Notes: generated by a model not told the origin, from the sequence alone. Counted from the stretch's first letter, positions 41,829 to 52,062 are shown. The stretch is DNA of 62,604 nucleotides from Nitrospira sp. (GCA_029194725.1 JARFXQ010000018.1:1-62604); one strand, 5' to 3'. Made by a program: numbers and translations.

Positions 41829-43232
41829 TCAAGAACCGGTCGGATCCGAAACATCGGCCTCGGTCGAAAGCCGAGTCTTGCCGACGCCATATCGGTCGAG
41901 GAGCCGGTACAGTGTGCGCCGACTGATGCCGAGCAAACGTGCCGTCCGCTCCTTGTTGCCCTGCGCTGATTCCAGCATTTTAAGCACCTGGTCCCGTTGC
42001 AATGCCTTGAGCGTGCCGGGTAGGATCTCGATACGGTCCGCATGACTGCCGTTAGTCTGCAGGACTTCTGGCGGCAGGTCGTCGGTGGAGAGGATTGCAT
42101 GTGAGGCCAACGCCACCGCTCGCTCCACGACGTGCTCTAACTCACGCACATTGCCCGGCCAGGCATACCCCGTCAACGCCCGCATCGCAGCGGGGGAAAA
42201 GGACGTGACGGGCACTTCCTTTTCATCTCCGTACCGTGCGAGAAAGAACTCAGCCAGTAAGGGAATGTCCTCGGGACGTTCCCGGAGCGGCGGGATGAAA
42301 ATGTTGACCGTATTCAGCCGATAGAGCAGGTCCTCCCGAAACCGACCGGCCTCGATCAAGTCGGCCAGATTGCGGCGCGACGCGGCGATGATCCGCACAT
42401 CCACCTGGATCGACTCGTTGCTCCCGATCCGTCGGACTTCTCCTTCTTGGAGGACGCGCAGCAGTTTTGCCTGACCGGCCGACGAGAGATCGCCGACTTC
42501 GTCCAAGAAGAACGTGCCGCCGCTCGCCTCCTCCAGCAAGCCTCGCCGCAGGATATGGGCCCCGGTAAACGAGCCCTTGATGTGGCCGAAGAGTTCGCTT
42601 TCGAGCAAGGAGTCGGGAATCGCGCTGCAGTTCACGGCGACGAACCGGTGTGTGGCCCGAGGGCTGTTGTCGTGGATGGCGCGGGCGATGAGTTCCTTGC
42701 CGGTGCCGCTCTCCCCCTGAATCAACACGGAGGTCCGGCTGCGAGAGACTCGTCCGACGAGTTTGAACACCTCGACCATTTTCTTGCTTTGCCCGATCAA
42801 CGAGGCGGTCCGTGGCCGTTCATTGAACGCACGTTGAAGTGTACGATTGTCCTCGATCAGGCGCCGGTGTTCGACGGCGCGCGTCATGGTGAACACGAGT
42901 TCTTCGAGATTCACCGGTTTGGTGATGTAATTGTAGGCTCCTTGCTTCATGGCTTGGATCGCCGTGTCGACGGAACCGAACGCGGTTAACAGGACAATAG
43001 GCATCTCCGGCATGGTCTTACGAAACGAGTTCAATAGATCCAAACCGGATAATGGTGTCATGCGAATGTCGCTCAAGACGGCATCGTACGTCGCCTCGTT
43101 GGCCTTGCTCAGGGCTTCCGCGCCACCACAGGCGATATCCACCTCAAAGCCGACTTGGCTCAAGGCTTCGGCCAACATCTCCCGATTCTTTTCGTCGTCA
43201 TCCACGACGAGGATTGAAGGCGAGCCACTCAT
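41829..43232 (-). CDS. Sigma-54-dependent response regulator of efflux block 2 (467 aa)
   Basis: Receiver (Asp55, VLSDIRM), AAA+ domain with GESGTGKE and GSFTGA, and Fis-type helix-turn-helix (GNKERTARLLGISRRTLYRLL). ATG 43232 overlaps the kinase stop as ATGA. It is likely to activate the sigma-54 promoter at 45488 ahead of the divergent RND operon, where repeated TGTGTCA sites could be its binding sites. Paralog of the block 1 regulator. Its 3' end is only eight bases from the convergent PG0541-like gene. Confidence 0.92.
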   Translation of the reverse strand: MSGSPSILVVDDDEKNREMLAEALSQVGFEVDIACGGAEALSKANEATYDAVLSDIRMTPLSGLDLLNSFRKTMPEMPIVLLTAFGSVDTAIQAMKQGAYNYITKPVNLEELVFTMTRAVEHRRLIEDNRTLQRAFNERPRTASLIGQSKKMVEVFKLVGRVSRSRTSVLIQGESGTGKELIARAIHDNSPRATHRFVAVNCSAIPDSLLESELFGHIKGSFTGAHILRRGLLEEASGGTFFLDEVGDLSSAGQAKLLRVLQEGEVRRIGSNESIQVDVRIIAASRRNLADLIEAGRFREDLLYRLNTVNIFIPPLRERPEDIPLLAEFFLARYGDEKEVPVTSFSPAAMRALTGYAWPGNVRELEHVVERAVALASHAILSTDDLPPEVLQTNGSHADRIEILPGTLKALQRDQVLKMLESAQGNKERTARLLGISRRTLYRLLDRYGVGKTRLSTEADVSDPTGS

Positions 43233-44908
43233 TGGCGTCTCCTAATCTCCCGCTCCTTCCACATGGGCAGGTCCACCGTGAACTCCGTACCCTGTCTCAC
43301 CACACTCTTCACGGCGAGCCGGCCGCCGCTGTCTGTCACCACGCGGTGACAGATCGCCAAGCCAAGTCCCGTTCCTCCTTGCTCATGTCGCGTCGTGAAA
43401 AACGGCTCGAATATTCGCGATAGGTGTTCAGGAGGGATTCCATTGCCGGTGTCGGCGATAGTCAAACGGACAGTCGTGCCATTAACGAGGGCACCTTCAC
43501 TCACTATAACGGCTCCAGGAATCTCCGTACTGCAGGCGGCGCGTGTCCGGATGGTCAATTTCCCACCGGACGGCATAGCCTGGACGGCGTTGACAGCCAA
43601 GTTGAACAACAGCCCGTGCAAGGCACGAGGGTCGCCTGCGACCGACGGGAGATCGGCTTGTAAGTCCGTCTTCAGGGTCACACGCTGCTTTTGCAGATCT
43701 GGAGAAAGCAGAGACAGCACTTCTTGGATGGTTCTATTGAGGTTGATGGGAGCCGGCCGGAGAGGCACACGAGTCTGATCCAACACCTGCCTGATGATTG
43801 CGACCATGCGATCGACCTCGGATCGAATGACGGCAAGATGTCGCTGTCGGTTCGAGGATTCGCCGGCCTGGGTGAGCATTTGTAAATGGCCGGAGAGTGC
43901 GTTCAATGGGTTGCCCAATTCATGGGCCATCGTGGCGGATAACTCTCCGAGAGCGGCCAAACGCTGACTTTCTTCCACCGCGAGCCTCGCCTCGACCAGG
44001 TCACGGTTGGCTTGCTGCAATTCCTCTGTGGCCTCAGCGATCCGCTTTTGCAACGTCTGGTTGAAATGCTGAATCTCATCCAGGAGGCGATCCTTTTCTA
44101 TGTCGGCTTCCCGCACGCGATCAAGCATCCGATTGAACTGACTCGCCACCTCTTGGATTTCAACGGGGCCTGTGGTCGCCGCATGGCTGGATAGATCTCC
44201 AGCTTCCACCTTCCCCATGGCATGCAAGAGTCGGTGAACCGGCCGATGGATCTTGACATGGATCAACAGCAAAAAGGTCAGGGATGCGACCAGGACGACG
44301 CCGATGCCGATCGCTTTGGCCAGCTCAATTTCTTGCTTGATGAGATCGTCATACTCTTGCACCGAAAACAGCCCGCGCAGCGCGCCGACGACTTTGCCGT
44401 CGATCACAATCGGAGCCGTAATCCGCCAAGCCCGCTCTGCCGATGATTCATCGAGTTGCATGATTGGGCGTCCCGCTTCAATCTCAGTCCGTTCCTGTGG
44501 GTCCAACGTTTGAGGTGGTACTTCCGGATCGGTGCTCACAATGAGAGAACTGGACGCTGGCGTGATTTCAAACACGGAGAGGCGCAGGATTCGAGGCCGG
44601 ATCTCGCGCACGTCTTGAATCAGTTCTTGGAGAACTGCCACATCCCTGATCCCTCCTGTCCTGCCGATCATATTGCCCACAAACTCCGAAATGCGAAGAA
44701 ACGCGACGTGGCGATTTTCAGCTCCGGCCTGATTGACGATGTCGCTTTCAAGGAGTGTCATGAGGCCGATCGACAGTCCGACAAGCATGGCTCCGGTGAC
44801 GATGAACCACGCCATGATACCGTCGAACTTGAACCACTTCTTGAACATCTCGCCCTCGTCAAACGTTTCCTCCATATACTTATACATATGTAATAGGTTC
44901 GATGACAT
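43229..44908 (-). CDS. Sensor histidine kinase of efflux block 2 (559 aa)
   Basis: Two membrane helices (TM1 near the N-terminus, MAWFIVTGAMLVGLSIGLM; TM2 IGIGVVLVASLTFLLLIHV) enclose a periplasmic sensor of about 150 residues. HAMP, a coiled coil, HisKA (MAHELGNPLNALSG) and HATPase (NLAVNAVQAMP, DTGNGIPPEH, GTGLGLAICH) follow. The start is uncertain: ATG 44908 has GGAG nine bases upstream, but ATG 44848 (MFKKWFKFD) has GAGGG close by and gives a shorter, more usual N-terminus. Overlaps the regulator by four bases. Confidence 0.88.
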   Translation of the reverse strand: MSSNLLHMYKYMEETFDEGEMFKKWFKFDGIMAWFIVTGAMLVGLSIGLMTLLESDIVNQAGAENRHVAFLRISEFVGNMIGRTGGIRDVAVLQELIQDVREIRPRILRLSVFEITPASSSLIVSTDPEVPPQTLDPQERTEIEAGRPIMQLDESSAERAWRITAPIVIDGKVVGALRGLFSVQEYDDLIKQEIELAKAIGIGVVLVASLTFLLLIHVKIHRPVHRLLHAMGKVEAGDLSSHAATTGPVEIQEVASQFNRMLDRVREADIEKDRLLDEIQHFNQTLQKRIAEATEELQQANRDLVEARLAVEESQRLAALGELSATMAHELGNPLNALSGHLQMLTQAGESSNRQRHLAVIRSEVDRMVAIIRQVLDQTRVPLRPAPINLNRTIQEVLSLLSPDLQKQRVTLKTDLQADLPSVAGDPRALHGLLFNLAVNAVQAMPSGGKLTIRTRAACSTEIPGAVIVSEGALVNGTTVRLTIADTGNGIPPEHLSRIFEPFFTTRHEQGGTGLGLAICHRVVTDSGGRLAVKSVVRQGTEFTVDLPMWKEREIRRRQ

Positions 44909-45417
44909 CCGGGGTATCTCCAGGCACTTCACTCGTAGAAGTAACGAGGCATTGCTTCCGTTGTGTGGTTAGAAAGTGGTTCTGTTATCCAAACCGGAAT
45001 AATAGAACCTACGTCTTTCATTTAGACATTCCTGCACAGTCATACAATGCCACAATGACACATCTTGCAAGACATGATCCTGACGTCATATCGTTTGTCA
45101 GTGACTAATTAAACAATAACTCCACTGACAACGCATCGTTCGCCGCGTTTAAATTACGCCATTCGAGCGATATCGCACACAATGCACATTCTCAGCCCGC
45201 ACACATTTCGTTTAACTGAACGTAAATATCGATGTCTTTCCATGACTCAGCGAAGGCTAAAAACCGATAATGAATGGGTTGATCATCGTTTACGTTCTTG
45301 GTCGCAGTTCAAACCCATGCGGCGAACATCGATTCGGGGAAAATGCCAAGACAACCGCTAGGATATTGAGCAACCGGTCCGATCATTGGGCGCCTCATTC
45401 TGTTAACCGGATACCTT

Positions 45418-45477
45418 TGACACAGTGTGCAATTGTGTCACGTTTCGATTGTGACTGATTGTCACGATCGTGTGTCA
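45418..45477. promoter_or_regulatory. Cluster of TGTGTCA dyads, probable activator-binding sites
   Basis: TGACACA (45418-45424) and TGTGTCA (45434-45440) form a dyad with a nine-base spacer. GTGAC/GTCAC (45451-45465) and the palindrome CACGATCGTG (45463-45472) follow, and a further TGTGTCA lies at 45471-45477, 37 bases after the first. Their position just upstream of the sigma-54 element suits binding by the block 2 NtrC-type regulator. Confidence 0.55.
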
Positions 45478-45485
45478 TGGCATGC

Positions 45486-45502
45486 CAGGCAAACACCTTG
45501 CT
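45486..45502 (+). promoter_or_regulatory. Sigma-54 (-24/-12) promoter for RND block 2
   Basis: CAGGCAAACACCTTGCT: the invariant GG (45488-45489) and GC (45500-45501) are exactly ten bases apart, with GGCA and TTGC elements kept. Transcription would begin near 45513, leaving a leader of about 170 bases. Confidence 0.7.
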
Positions 45503-45684
45503 AAGTACTTCGGTCATGAACCATGGTTTGGGCATTTCTTTTCAATGACGTTCTTATCTCGCAATAGGTTCTACAGAGGTTAAAGACAGGTAAACCAAGG
45601 TGGGACGGTGTGAGTTCGAAGGCCGCAAAGCGGACTTACACTTCTGACAGAATAACAACTTCGATATATGGAGAGCCCTCTCAT

Positions 45685-48600
45685 ATGAAACAGCTAGTCC
45701 ACATCGCCTTGCGCAGACCATACACATTCGTTGTCCTGGCAATCGTTATCGGGGTCTTCGGAGCATTAGCAGTGTCAGAGATGCCGACTGACGTTTTCCC
45801 GGTCATTCAAATTCCCGTCAGCTCTGTCGTCTGGATCTACGACAATCTGATGCCGCAGGATGTCGAGGGGCGTATCACCTATGTCTTCGAGCGTTTCCTG
45901 ACGCAGACCGTCGAAGGTATAAAGTACATATGGAGCAACTCGCTATTCGGTAACTCCATCATCAATATCTATCTTCAGGATGGAGTCGATCTAGGTGGAA
46001 GCGAAGCCGATATCGCGGCGATCGCACAAACCTCCGTCAAGGCGCTGCCGCCCGATATCAATGCGCCCATGGTCATGCGCCTGTTCCCTTCTCAAGTGCC
46101 GGTGGCTACATTACAAGTCACCTCAGACTCACACACACCCGCGGAACTCTATAACCTCAGCATCATGCGAATCCGGCCTCTCTTGGTCACGATACCGGGC
46201 GCGATCCTGCCGCATCCCTACGGGGGCCAAGACATGCAGGTGATGATCAATCTCGATCAGCAGAAGTTGCTTGCCCGTCATCTTACTCCGGCGGACATCC
46301 ACCAAGCCCTCGACAGACAGAATCTTGTGTTGCCCGGAGGTGACATCAAGATCAAGTCAACCGACTGGATCGTTCTGACCAATGCGCAACCGCTGAAGAT
46401 CGAAGACTTCGACGACATCCCCATCAAGAAGGAGGGGAATGCCTGGATCCATCTGCGCGACGTCAGTGTAACGCGTCTCGCCGGACGGGTGCAGACGAAC
46501 GCCGTCATCGTGGAAGGACAGCAGGCCGTCATCATCGTCGTCATGAAGAGCAGCGAAGCGTCGACCTTGGAAGTGGTGGATGGGATCAAGGAGATCATTC
46601 CGCGCATTCAGGAGGTCGTGCCTGAGGGCGTGAAGGTGAAGCTCCTCATCGACGCCTCGGGGTTCGTAAAGCAGGCGATCGCGGATGTGCTGCACGAAAT
46701 GATCATCGCAGCCGGGCTGGTCGGCTTGATCGTCCTGGTATTGCTCGGTTCTTGGCGACCGACGGTCATCGTCCTGGCGTCGATCCCGCTATCCATCCTT
46801 GTCTCCATCATCGGCCTGCATGCGCTCGACCAGTCGATCAATATCATGACCCTGGGAGGATTGGCCTTGGCAGTCGGTATTCTCGTCGACAATGCCGCCG
46901 TCATGATCGAGAATATCGATACCCATCTCGCCGAAGGCAAACCGGTGGAGACCGCGATCCTCGATGCCGCCGGTCAGATCATACTTCCAACCTTCGTCGC
47001 CACGTTGGCCATCACAATCGTCTGGGTCCCGATGTTCCATTTGAGCGGGATCTCCGGCTGGGTGTTTCCGCCGATGGCGCAGGCGGTCATCTTCGCGATG
47101 ATCGCCTCCTTCATCCTGACGTACACACTGGTGCCCACGATGGCGAAATATATCCTGAAGACTCACGACGCGCATGGGCATGGCGAACACTCCCACGCGG
47201 AACAGTCGCGGAACATCTTCACCCGCTTTCAGCAGGGGTTCCAGGACGGTTTTGAGCGGTTCCGTGAACGCTATACCGGGCAGCTTGAACGGGCCGTCGC
47301 TCATCGTGGCCGTTTCGTCGTCGTCTCGTCTGTCGTAGCGGCAGGCTGTCTCGTCCTGTTTTACTTCAATGGGCGCGAGTTCTTTCCCGAGATCCGGTCA
47401 AACATCTTACAGATGCACATGCGGGCGCCGCTCGGCACGCGCATCGAAGCGGCTGCGCGTATCACGTCCTTGGTTGCAAGGGACGTCGAACGCTTGCTGC
47501 CTGGCCAGGTTCAAGACATCGTGAGCAATTGCGGCATACCGGTCGGGGCGCATAACCTGGCCTTCATTCCGACACCGACGGTCGGTACCCAGGACTGCGA
47601 TTTGACGATCTCACTGACGAATGAGAAGGCACCGGTGTGGGAATTTCGCGACATTCTTCGTAAAGGTCTATCGGAACTCTATCCAGGGACCGAGTTCACC
47701 TTCCAACCGGCCGACCTGACCGCAAAGATTCTCAATTTCGGTTCCCTCGCGGCGATCGATGTGCAGATCAACGGCCCGGATCTCTATGCCAACCATGATT
47801 TCGCCCGTAAACTGGCGGGCAAGTTTCGGCAGATCCCCGGCTCAAGCGACGTAGTAGTCCAGCAGCCGATGGGCATGCCGACCCTCCTCGCAGAATCCAA
47901 CCGTCAATTCGCCCTCGGTATGAACCTGGATCAGACGGACTTCGGCAACAACATGCTCGTGACGACCGCCGGGAGTCAACAGGTCGACCAGAAATATTGG
48001 CTCGATCGCATGACGGGCATGTCCTACCGGATCAACGTCTATACGCCGCAGGCACAGCTCACGAGCGTAAAAGACTTGATGACCGTCCCAGTCAGCCGGG
48101 AGCATGAATCTTCTGAGGGAGAGAGAAACGTGCAGCTCCTCGGCAATTTGGCGAATATTTCAGCCATCGGCACACCCGGTGCGGTCACGCATGGAAACAT
48201 CATGCCGCTTATCGATGTGTACGTGGCTCCCGAAGGACGGGACCTCAACTCCGTCTTGGTGGAGGTCGAGCGGGTCATTGACAGTATGAAATCGGAGCTG
48301 CCCCGAGGGTCAATCATCGAAATAAAAGGCCAAGCCGAAGTGATGCGCGCCGCGCTTCGTGAAATGCTCTTCGGCCTCATTGCAGCGGTTGTGCTCGTGT
48401 ATCTTCTGATCGTCGTCAATTTCCAATCCTGGCTCGATCCCTTCATCATCATCACCGCTTTGCCCGGCGCGCTGGCGGGCATCGCGTTGTCCTTGTTCAT
48501 GACCCATACGAATATTTCCGTCCCGGCGTTCATGGGCGCGATCATGACGATGGGCACGGCGACAGCCAATTCCATCCTGCTTGTGTCCTATGCCCGCGAA

Positions 48601-48858
48601 CGGCTCGTCGTCCATGGCGATGCATTGCGGGCCGCGGTGGAGGCTGGAACAGCCCGTATCCGCCCGGTGCTCATGACCGCCGCAGCCATGATCATCGGTA
48701 TGCTCCCAATGGCGACGGCGAATTCTCAGAATGCGCCACTGGGTCGGGCTGTCATGGGCGGTCTCCTGGTCGCCACTCTGTTTACCCTGTTTTTTGTGCC
48801 TTGCATGTACGCAATGATCTACAATCGGCGAACCGTTAGCCAAAAGGAGCTTGTCTAA
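45685..48858 (+). CDS. RND efflux permease, intact, block 2 (1057 aa)
   Basis: Complete inner-membrane RND pump with two repeats of six helices and two large periplasmic loops. TM1 RRPYTFVVLAIVIGVFGAL; TM4 relay GILVDNAAVMIEN; mid-chain linker rich in His (HDAHGHGEHSHAEQ); C-terminal PVLMTAAAMIIGMLP and NSILLVSYARERL. The relay has Asp-Asn, not Asp-Asp. The length fits the family. GGAGAG precedes ATG 45685; an upstream GTG (45610) is in frame but the chain aligns with the other copies from 45685. Drug, solvent or metal specificity cannot be read from the sequence. Confidence 0.93.
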   Translation: MKQLVHIALRRPYTFVVLAIVIGVFGALAVSEMPTDVFPVIQIPVSSVVWIYDNLMPQDVEGRITYVFERFLTQTVEGIKYIWSNSLFGNSIINIYLQDGVDLGGSEADIAAIAQTSVKALPPDINAPMVMRLFPSQVPVATLQVTSDSHTPAELYNLSIMRIRPLLVTIPGAILPHPYGGQDMQVMINLDQQKLLARHLTPADIHQALDRQNLVLPGGDIKIKSTDWIVLTNAQPLKIEDFDDIPIKKEGNAWIHLRDVSVTRLAGRVQTNAVIVEGQQAVIIVVMKSSEASTLEVVDGIKEIIPRIQEVVPEGVKVKLLIDASGFVKQAIADVLHEMIIAAGLVGLIVLVLLGSWRPTVIVLASIPLSILVSIIGLHALDQSINIMTLGGLALAVGILVDNAAVMIENIDTHLAEGKPVETAILDAAGQIILPTFVATLAITIVWVPMFHLSGISGWVFPPMAQAVIFAMIASFILTYTLVPTMAKYILKTHDAHGHGEHSHAEQSRNIFTRFQQGFQDGFERFRERYTGQLERAVAHRGRFVVVSSVVAAGCLVLFYFNGREFFPEIRSNILQMHMRAPLGTRIEAAARITSLVARDVERLLPGQVQDIVSNCGIPVGAHNLAFIPTPTVGTQDCDLTISLTNEKAPVWEFRDILRKGLSELYPGTEFTFQPADLTAKILNFGSLAAIDVQINGPDLYANHDFARKLAGKFRQIPGSSDVVVQQPMGMPTLLAESNRQFALGMNLDQTDFGNNMLVTTAGSQQVDQKYWLDRMTGMSYRINVYTPQAQLTSVKDLMTVPVSREHESSEGERNVQLLGNLANISAIGTPGAVTHGNIMPLIDVYVAPEGRDLNSVLVEVERVIDSMKSELPRGSIIEIKGQAEVMRAALREMLFGLIAAVVLVYLLIVVNFQSWLDPFIIITALPGALAGIALSLFMTHTNISVPAFMGAIMTMGTATANSILLVSYARERLVVHGDALRAAVEAGTARIRPVLMTAAAMIIGMLPMATANSQNAPLGRAVMGGLLVATLFTLFFVPCMYAMIYNRRTVSQKELV

Positions 48859-48859
48859 T

Positions 48860-50089
48860 ATGAACAAAATGCCTGCTAAAACCTTTGCAACTCTGGGAGT
48901 TCTGCTGTGCGTCATGTATTTCAGTTATCGTTACTATTCAGCCGAGACCAATGCGGCAGTTTTGCGCGAGACCACTCTTGACCATTCGATTCAAAAGGTG
49001 TCTGTAATTACTCCAAAGATGTTGCCGCCAAACGAGACGATTACACTGCCCGGCAATATTCAGGCTTGGTATGAGGCGCAGATATTTGCGCAGGTCTCCG
49101 GCTATGTGAAGATGTGGCACAAGGACTACGGGGCAATAGTCAAGAAAGACGACGTCCTCGCTGAAATCAATGCCCCGGCGCTCGACGCCCAATATGCTCA
49201 AGCCAAGGCGGATTTGGAAACCGAGCGAGCTAGGTATGTGCTGGCTGAACTGACCGCGAAACGCTATGTGGCGTTGCGACCAAATCAGGCGGTCTCCGAG
49301 CAGTCGATCTCGGTACAGGTTCAAGAGGCAAAAGCCCAGGCGGCGAAAGTCAGAGCAGCGGAGCAGAACGTCAGGAACTTCGAGGCACTGATCCGGTTCA
49401 AGACGATCGTCGCGCCTTTTGATGGTGTGGTAACCGCCCGCAACATCAACGTCGGCAACTATGTCAATAAGGAAGCTACTCCCGGAGAAGGCGGCTCCAG
49501 CGCAATCAGAGACCTCTTTACCGTGGCCGACGTCGGCAAACTACGCCTCTTCGTCAGCGTGCCGGAGACATTCGGGCCCTTTCTCCAGCCGGGCTTGACG
49601 GCAGACGTCACCGTGCCGCAACTACCCAATCGTCATTTCACCGGTAAGTTTCTGACCGTCGCTCGAGGGTTCGATGTCGGCACGCGTACGGCCATTACGG
49701 TTTTCGAGATTGACAACGCGGACCGAGCGCTCTGGCCCGGCTCCTACGCCACCGTTCGTCTCACAGCACCGGTCGAAAAAAATATTCTCACCATTCCCAC
49801 GACTGCGTTGGTGTTCCAGGAGCATGGCGCGCAAATAGCACTGGTAAGTGCGGACGATCGCGTGCATTTCAAACCAATCACCATGAACAGAGTCCTCGAC
49901 AATGTCATGGAGATCACAGAAGGGATTACCGAGAGCGACCGCATCATCAACAACCCCAGTGCTGCGTTGCTCGAAGGCGACAAGGTGCGTATCGTCACAC
50001 CCACTGTAGGCTATGATCTCGTCACGGGAGAGAAGCCGGCACCGGAAGCCACAGCACCCAAGCACGAACCATCGGCGAAGCCGTTATGA
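48860..50089 (+). CDS. RND membrane-fusion protein, block 2 (409 aa)
   Basis: Periplasmic adaptor with an N-terminal membrane anchor (TFATLGVLLCVMYFSYRYY), lipoyl halves (LPGNIQAWYEAQIFAQVSGYV and TIVAPFDGVVTARNINVGNYV) and barrel domain. ATG 48860 has AGGAG ten bases upstream and begins one base after the permease stop; a TTG at 48851 is also in frame. Related to the block 1 adaptor along its length, with the last 30 residues (IVTPTVGYDLVTGEKPAPEA) nearly the same. Confidence 0.9.
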   Translation: MNKMPAKTFATLGVLLCVMYFSYRYYSAETNAAVLRETTLDHSIQKVSVITPKMLPPNETITLPGNIQAWYEAQIFAQVSGYVKMWHKDYGAIVKKDDVLAEINAPALDAQYAQAKADLETERARYVLAELTAKRYVALRPNQAVSEQSISVQVQEAKAQAAKVRAAEQNVRNFEALIRFKTIVAPFDGVVTARNINVGNYVNKEATPGEGGSSAIRDLFTVADVGKLRLFVSVPETFGPFLQPGLTADVTVPQLPNRHFTGKFLTVARGFDVGTRTAITVFEIDNADRALWPGSYATVRLTAPVEKNILTIPTTALVFQEHGAQIALVSADDRVHFKPITMNRVLDNVMEITEGITESDRIINNPSAALLEGDKVRIVTPTVGYDLVTGEKPAPEATAPKHEPSAKPL

Positions 50090-50126
50090 CCTCTGAGCGT
50101 CGAGAGATTGGAGCGACTGTGTACCC

Positions 50127-51749
50127 ATGAGAAGACCAACGAGAGCAGAGATGTGGAGCCTTGTTCGCGCCTACCTGGAGCGCTGCAGCCTGGTGCTGGT
50201 GGCGCTCCTGCTGCCGGCGTGCAGTGATTGGTTACCGCGCGCCAATCTGGCGCCGACCTATGAGCCGCCGCAATACGTCGTACCGGAGACCTGGCATGGG
50301 TCCAGTCCCTTCGTGGAGGCCAAGCCGTCGGATACGGAGCTGCGCCCGGATTGGTGGAAAGCGTATAACGATCCGGTGCTGGATAAGCTCGTCGAACAGG
50401 CGATGGAGGCCAATCCGGATCTCCAGGCCGCCGCTGAGCGGTTCGTGCAGGCCCGCAACGTCATGATGAAGGCCCGGGCGCAATACCTGCCGCAGATCGG
50501 GATCGAGTTCGGCGGGTCGCACCAGCGCCAGTCGTTTGAGCGAATCTTTCGAGCCCCGGAGAGTCCGCTGCAGCAAGCTACGATGGAATTGGGCGGCCTG
50601 GCCTCCTGGGAGTACGATTTATGGTCGGCGCTCCGCAATACCGCCCAGATAGAGACCTATCGCGCGCAAGAACGGGCCGCCGACTGGGGCCTCGCCCGCC
50701 TGAGCCTCCAAGCGGAGATCGGGGCGGACTATTTCTTCCTCCGGGGCTTCGACGCCCAGACGGCCATCTACGTGCAATCGATCGACCTCTACAAGAGCAC
50801 GCTCGACCTCGTCAAATCTCAGTTTGCCGGCGCGATCGCGTCTGCCCTCGATGTGGCCCGCGTCGAATCGCTGTACTACAGTACCCAGACGAAACTGGCG
50901 CAGGTGCAAGCCCAACGCCAAGTGACGGAACAGGCGATCGCCATCCTCCTCAATGTGACGCCGAGCACGTTTACGATAGACCCGGTCAATGAGCTGCGGG
51001 TCGCCAGCTTTACGGTGCCGCGGGTTCTGCCTGCCACCTTGCTGGAGCGCCGGCCCGACATCGCGGGCAGTGAGCGTCGGATGGCTCAGGCCAGCCGCGC
51101 CGTCGGGATCGCCCGGGCCGCGTTTTTCCCCAACCTCGCGTTTCGTGCGGATGGCGGCTTTGAAGACGGCTTCAATCTGGTCAAGCTGGCCAATAGTTTC
51201 TGGGCCTATGGCGCCGCCGTGTCGCTCCCGGTGTTCCAAGGGGGCTATCGTCGCGCCCAGTTGAACCAGGCGTGGGCGGCCTATCGCGAAATGGAGGATC
51301 TGTACCGGTCGACCGTGCTCAACGCGTTTCGCGAGGTTGAGAACAATTTGACCCTGACGAACCGCCTGACCCTTGCGGCCGATCGGCAGGACGCCGCCGT
51401 GGGCGCGTACTTCAAAACGCAGAATCTCACCATGGAACTGTACCAGGGCGGCTTGGCGTCCAGCTTGGAAGTCATTTACGCCGAGCTGCAGACGCTGCTG
51501 GCGCGCATCGACGCGGTACAAATCAAGGCCGAACTGCTGCGCTCCTCCGTCGCCCTCGTCCGCGCTCTGGGCGGAGGGTGGAACCGCCAGCTCGTGCCCT
51601 CGGACGACCAGATTCAACCGTTTGGGACGTTCCAATATGTCAAGATTGACAAAACACCTCCCGCCGGCGGGGCCGGCGGGATCATCAATGGGCATGCGGA
51701 GAATAACCATTTGTACAACGATCTGACCAAGCCCTCGGTGCGGCAATGA
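50127..51749 (+). CDS. NodT-family outer-membrane efflux lipoprotein, block 2 (540 aa)
   Basis: TolC-like channel. The lipobox is LLLPAC, where the block 1 protein has LLLSAC. The first 40 residues differ from block 1, and the rest is almost identical, including an apparently identical 1163-base DNA block. A second possible start at ATG 50151 leaves a shorter signal peptide (MWSLVRAYLERCSLVLVALLL). Confidence 0.92.
   Translation: MRRPTRAEMWSLVRAYLERCSLVLVALLLPACSDWLPRANLAPTYEPPQYVVPETWHGSSPFVEAKPSDTELRPDWWKAYNDPVLDKLVEQAMEANPDLQAAAERFVQARNVMMKARAQYLPQIGIEFGGSHQRQSFERIFRAPESPLQQATMELGGLASWEYDLWSALRNTAQIETYRAQERAADWGLARLSLQAEIGADYFFLRGFDAQTAIYVQSIDLYKSTLDLVKSQFAGAIASALDVARVESLYYSTQTKLAQVQAQRQVTEQAIAILLNVTPSTFTIDPVNELRVASFTVPRVLPATLLERRPDIAGSERRMAQASRAVGIARAAFFPNLAFRADGGFEDGFNLVKLANSFWAYGAAVSLPVFQGGYRRAQLNQAWAAYREMEDLYRSTVLNAFREVENNLTLTNRLTLAADRQDAAVGAYFKTQNLTMELYQGGLASSLEVIYAELQTLLARIDAVQIKAELLRSSVALVRALGGGWNRQLVPSDDQIQPFGTFQYVKIDKTPPAGGAGGIINGHAENNHLYNDLTKPSVRQ
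50247..51409 (+). repeat. 1163-bp identical block in the two OMF genes, copy 2
   Basis: Matches 39592-40754. The first differences are at 50246 (T against C) and 51410 (C against T). Confidence 0.85.
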
Positions 51750-51977
51750 GGTTTTGCATCTGCGGCCGGCCCGGACGTAGAATAGGCGCCCAATCGACGG
51801 TCGGGAACCTACGGTGGCAGGTGCGCATGCAAGGGGGAGGCCGTCAACTACCGGTGGAACGACGCGGCTGACCAACGGAATGCGCAGGATCGTGGCCCCT
51901 ATCTCTATTGAGGGGCCGCGAGCAGGCATGGCGATCCGCTGACCCAGGAATTGAGCCGTGACCTGTCACTGAGATAG
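51750..51977 (+). pseudogene. Remnant frame after the OMF gene, block 2
   Basis: Same origin as 41095-41325. EAVNYRWNDAADQRNAQDRGPYLY is followed by a stop, and in another frame DPLTQELSRDLSLR and TAG 51975-51977. The frame directly after the OMF stop closes after 11 codons. No start codon or ribosome-binding site. Confidence 0.4.
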
Positions 51978-52062
51978 AGGGTTGATCAGAGGCCTCATTC
52001 GTTTGGGTCGGAAGGAGGCTGATCACCCGAGGTGGGCATTTAGACGAAAGGGATGTGAACCG

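Larger units (their letters stand above)
44909..45684. promoter_or_regulatory. Divergent control region of efflux block 2
   Basis: An AT-rich region without genes, dense in TGACA/TGTCA half-sites (45056, 45096, 45126, 45418, 45434, 45460, 45471). It contains GAGCGATATCGCACAC (45165-45180), which includes the palindrome GCGATATCGC. It ends with a sigma-54 promoter about 185 bases before the RND start. Confidence 0.65.

Noticed and set aside
50619..51929. Long minus-strand frames (375 and 436 aa) opposite the two OMF genes
   Set aside because: The two share sequence only because the OMF genes do. Composition is not protein-like and the sense strand has a full NodT-family protein.
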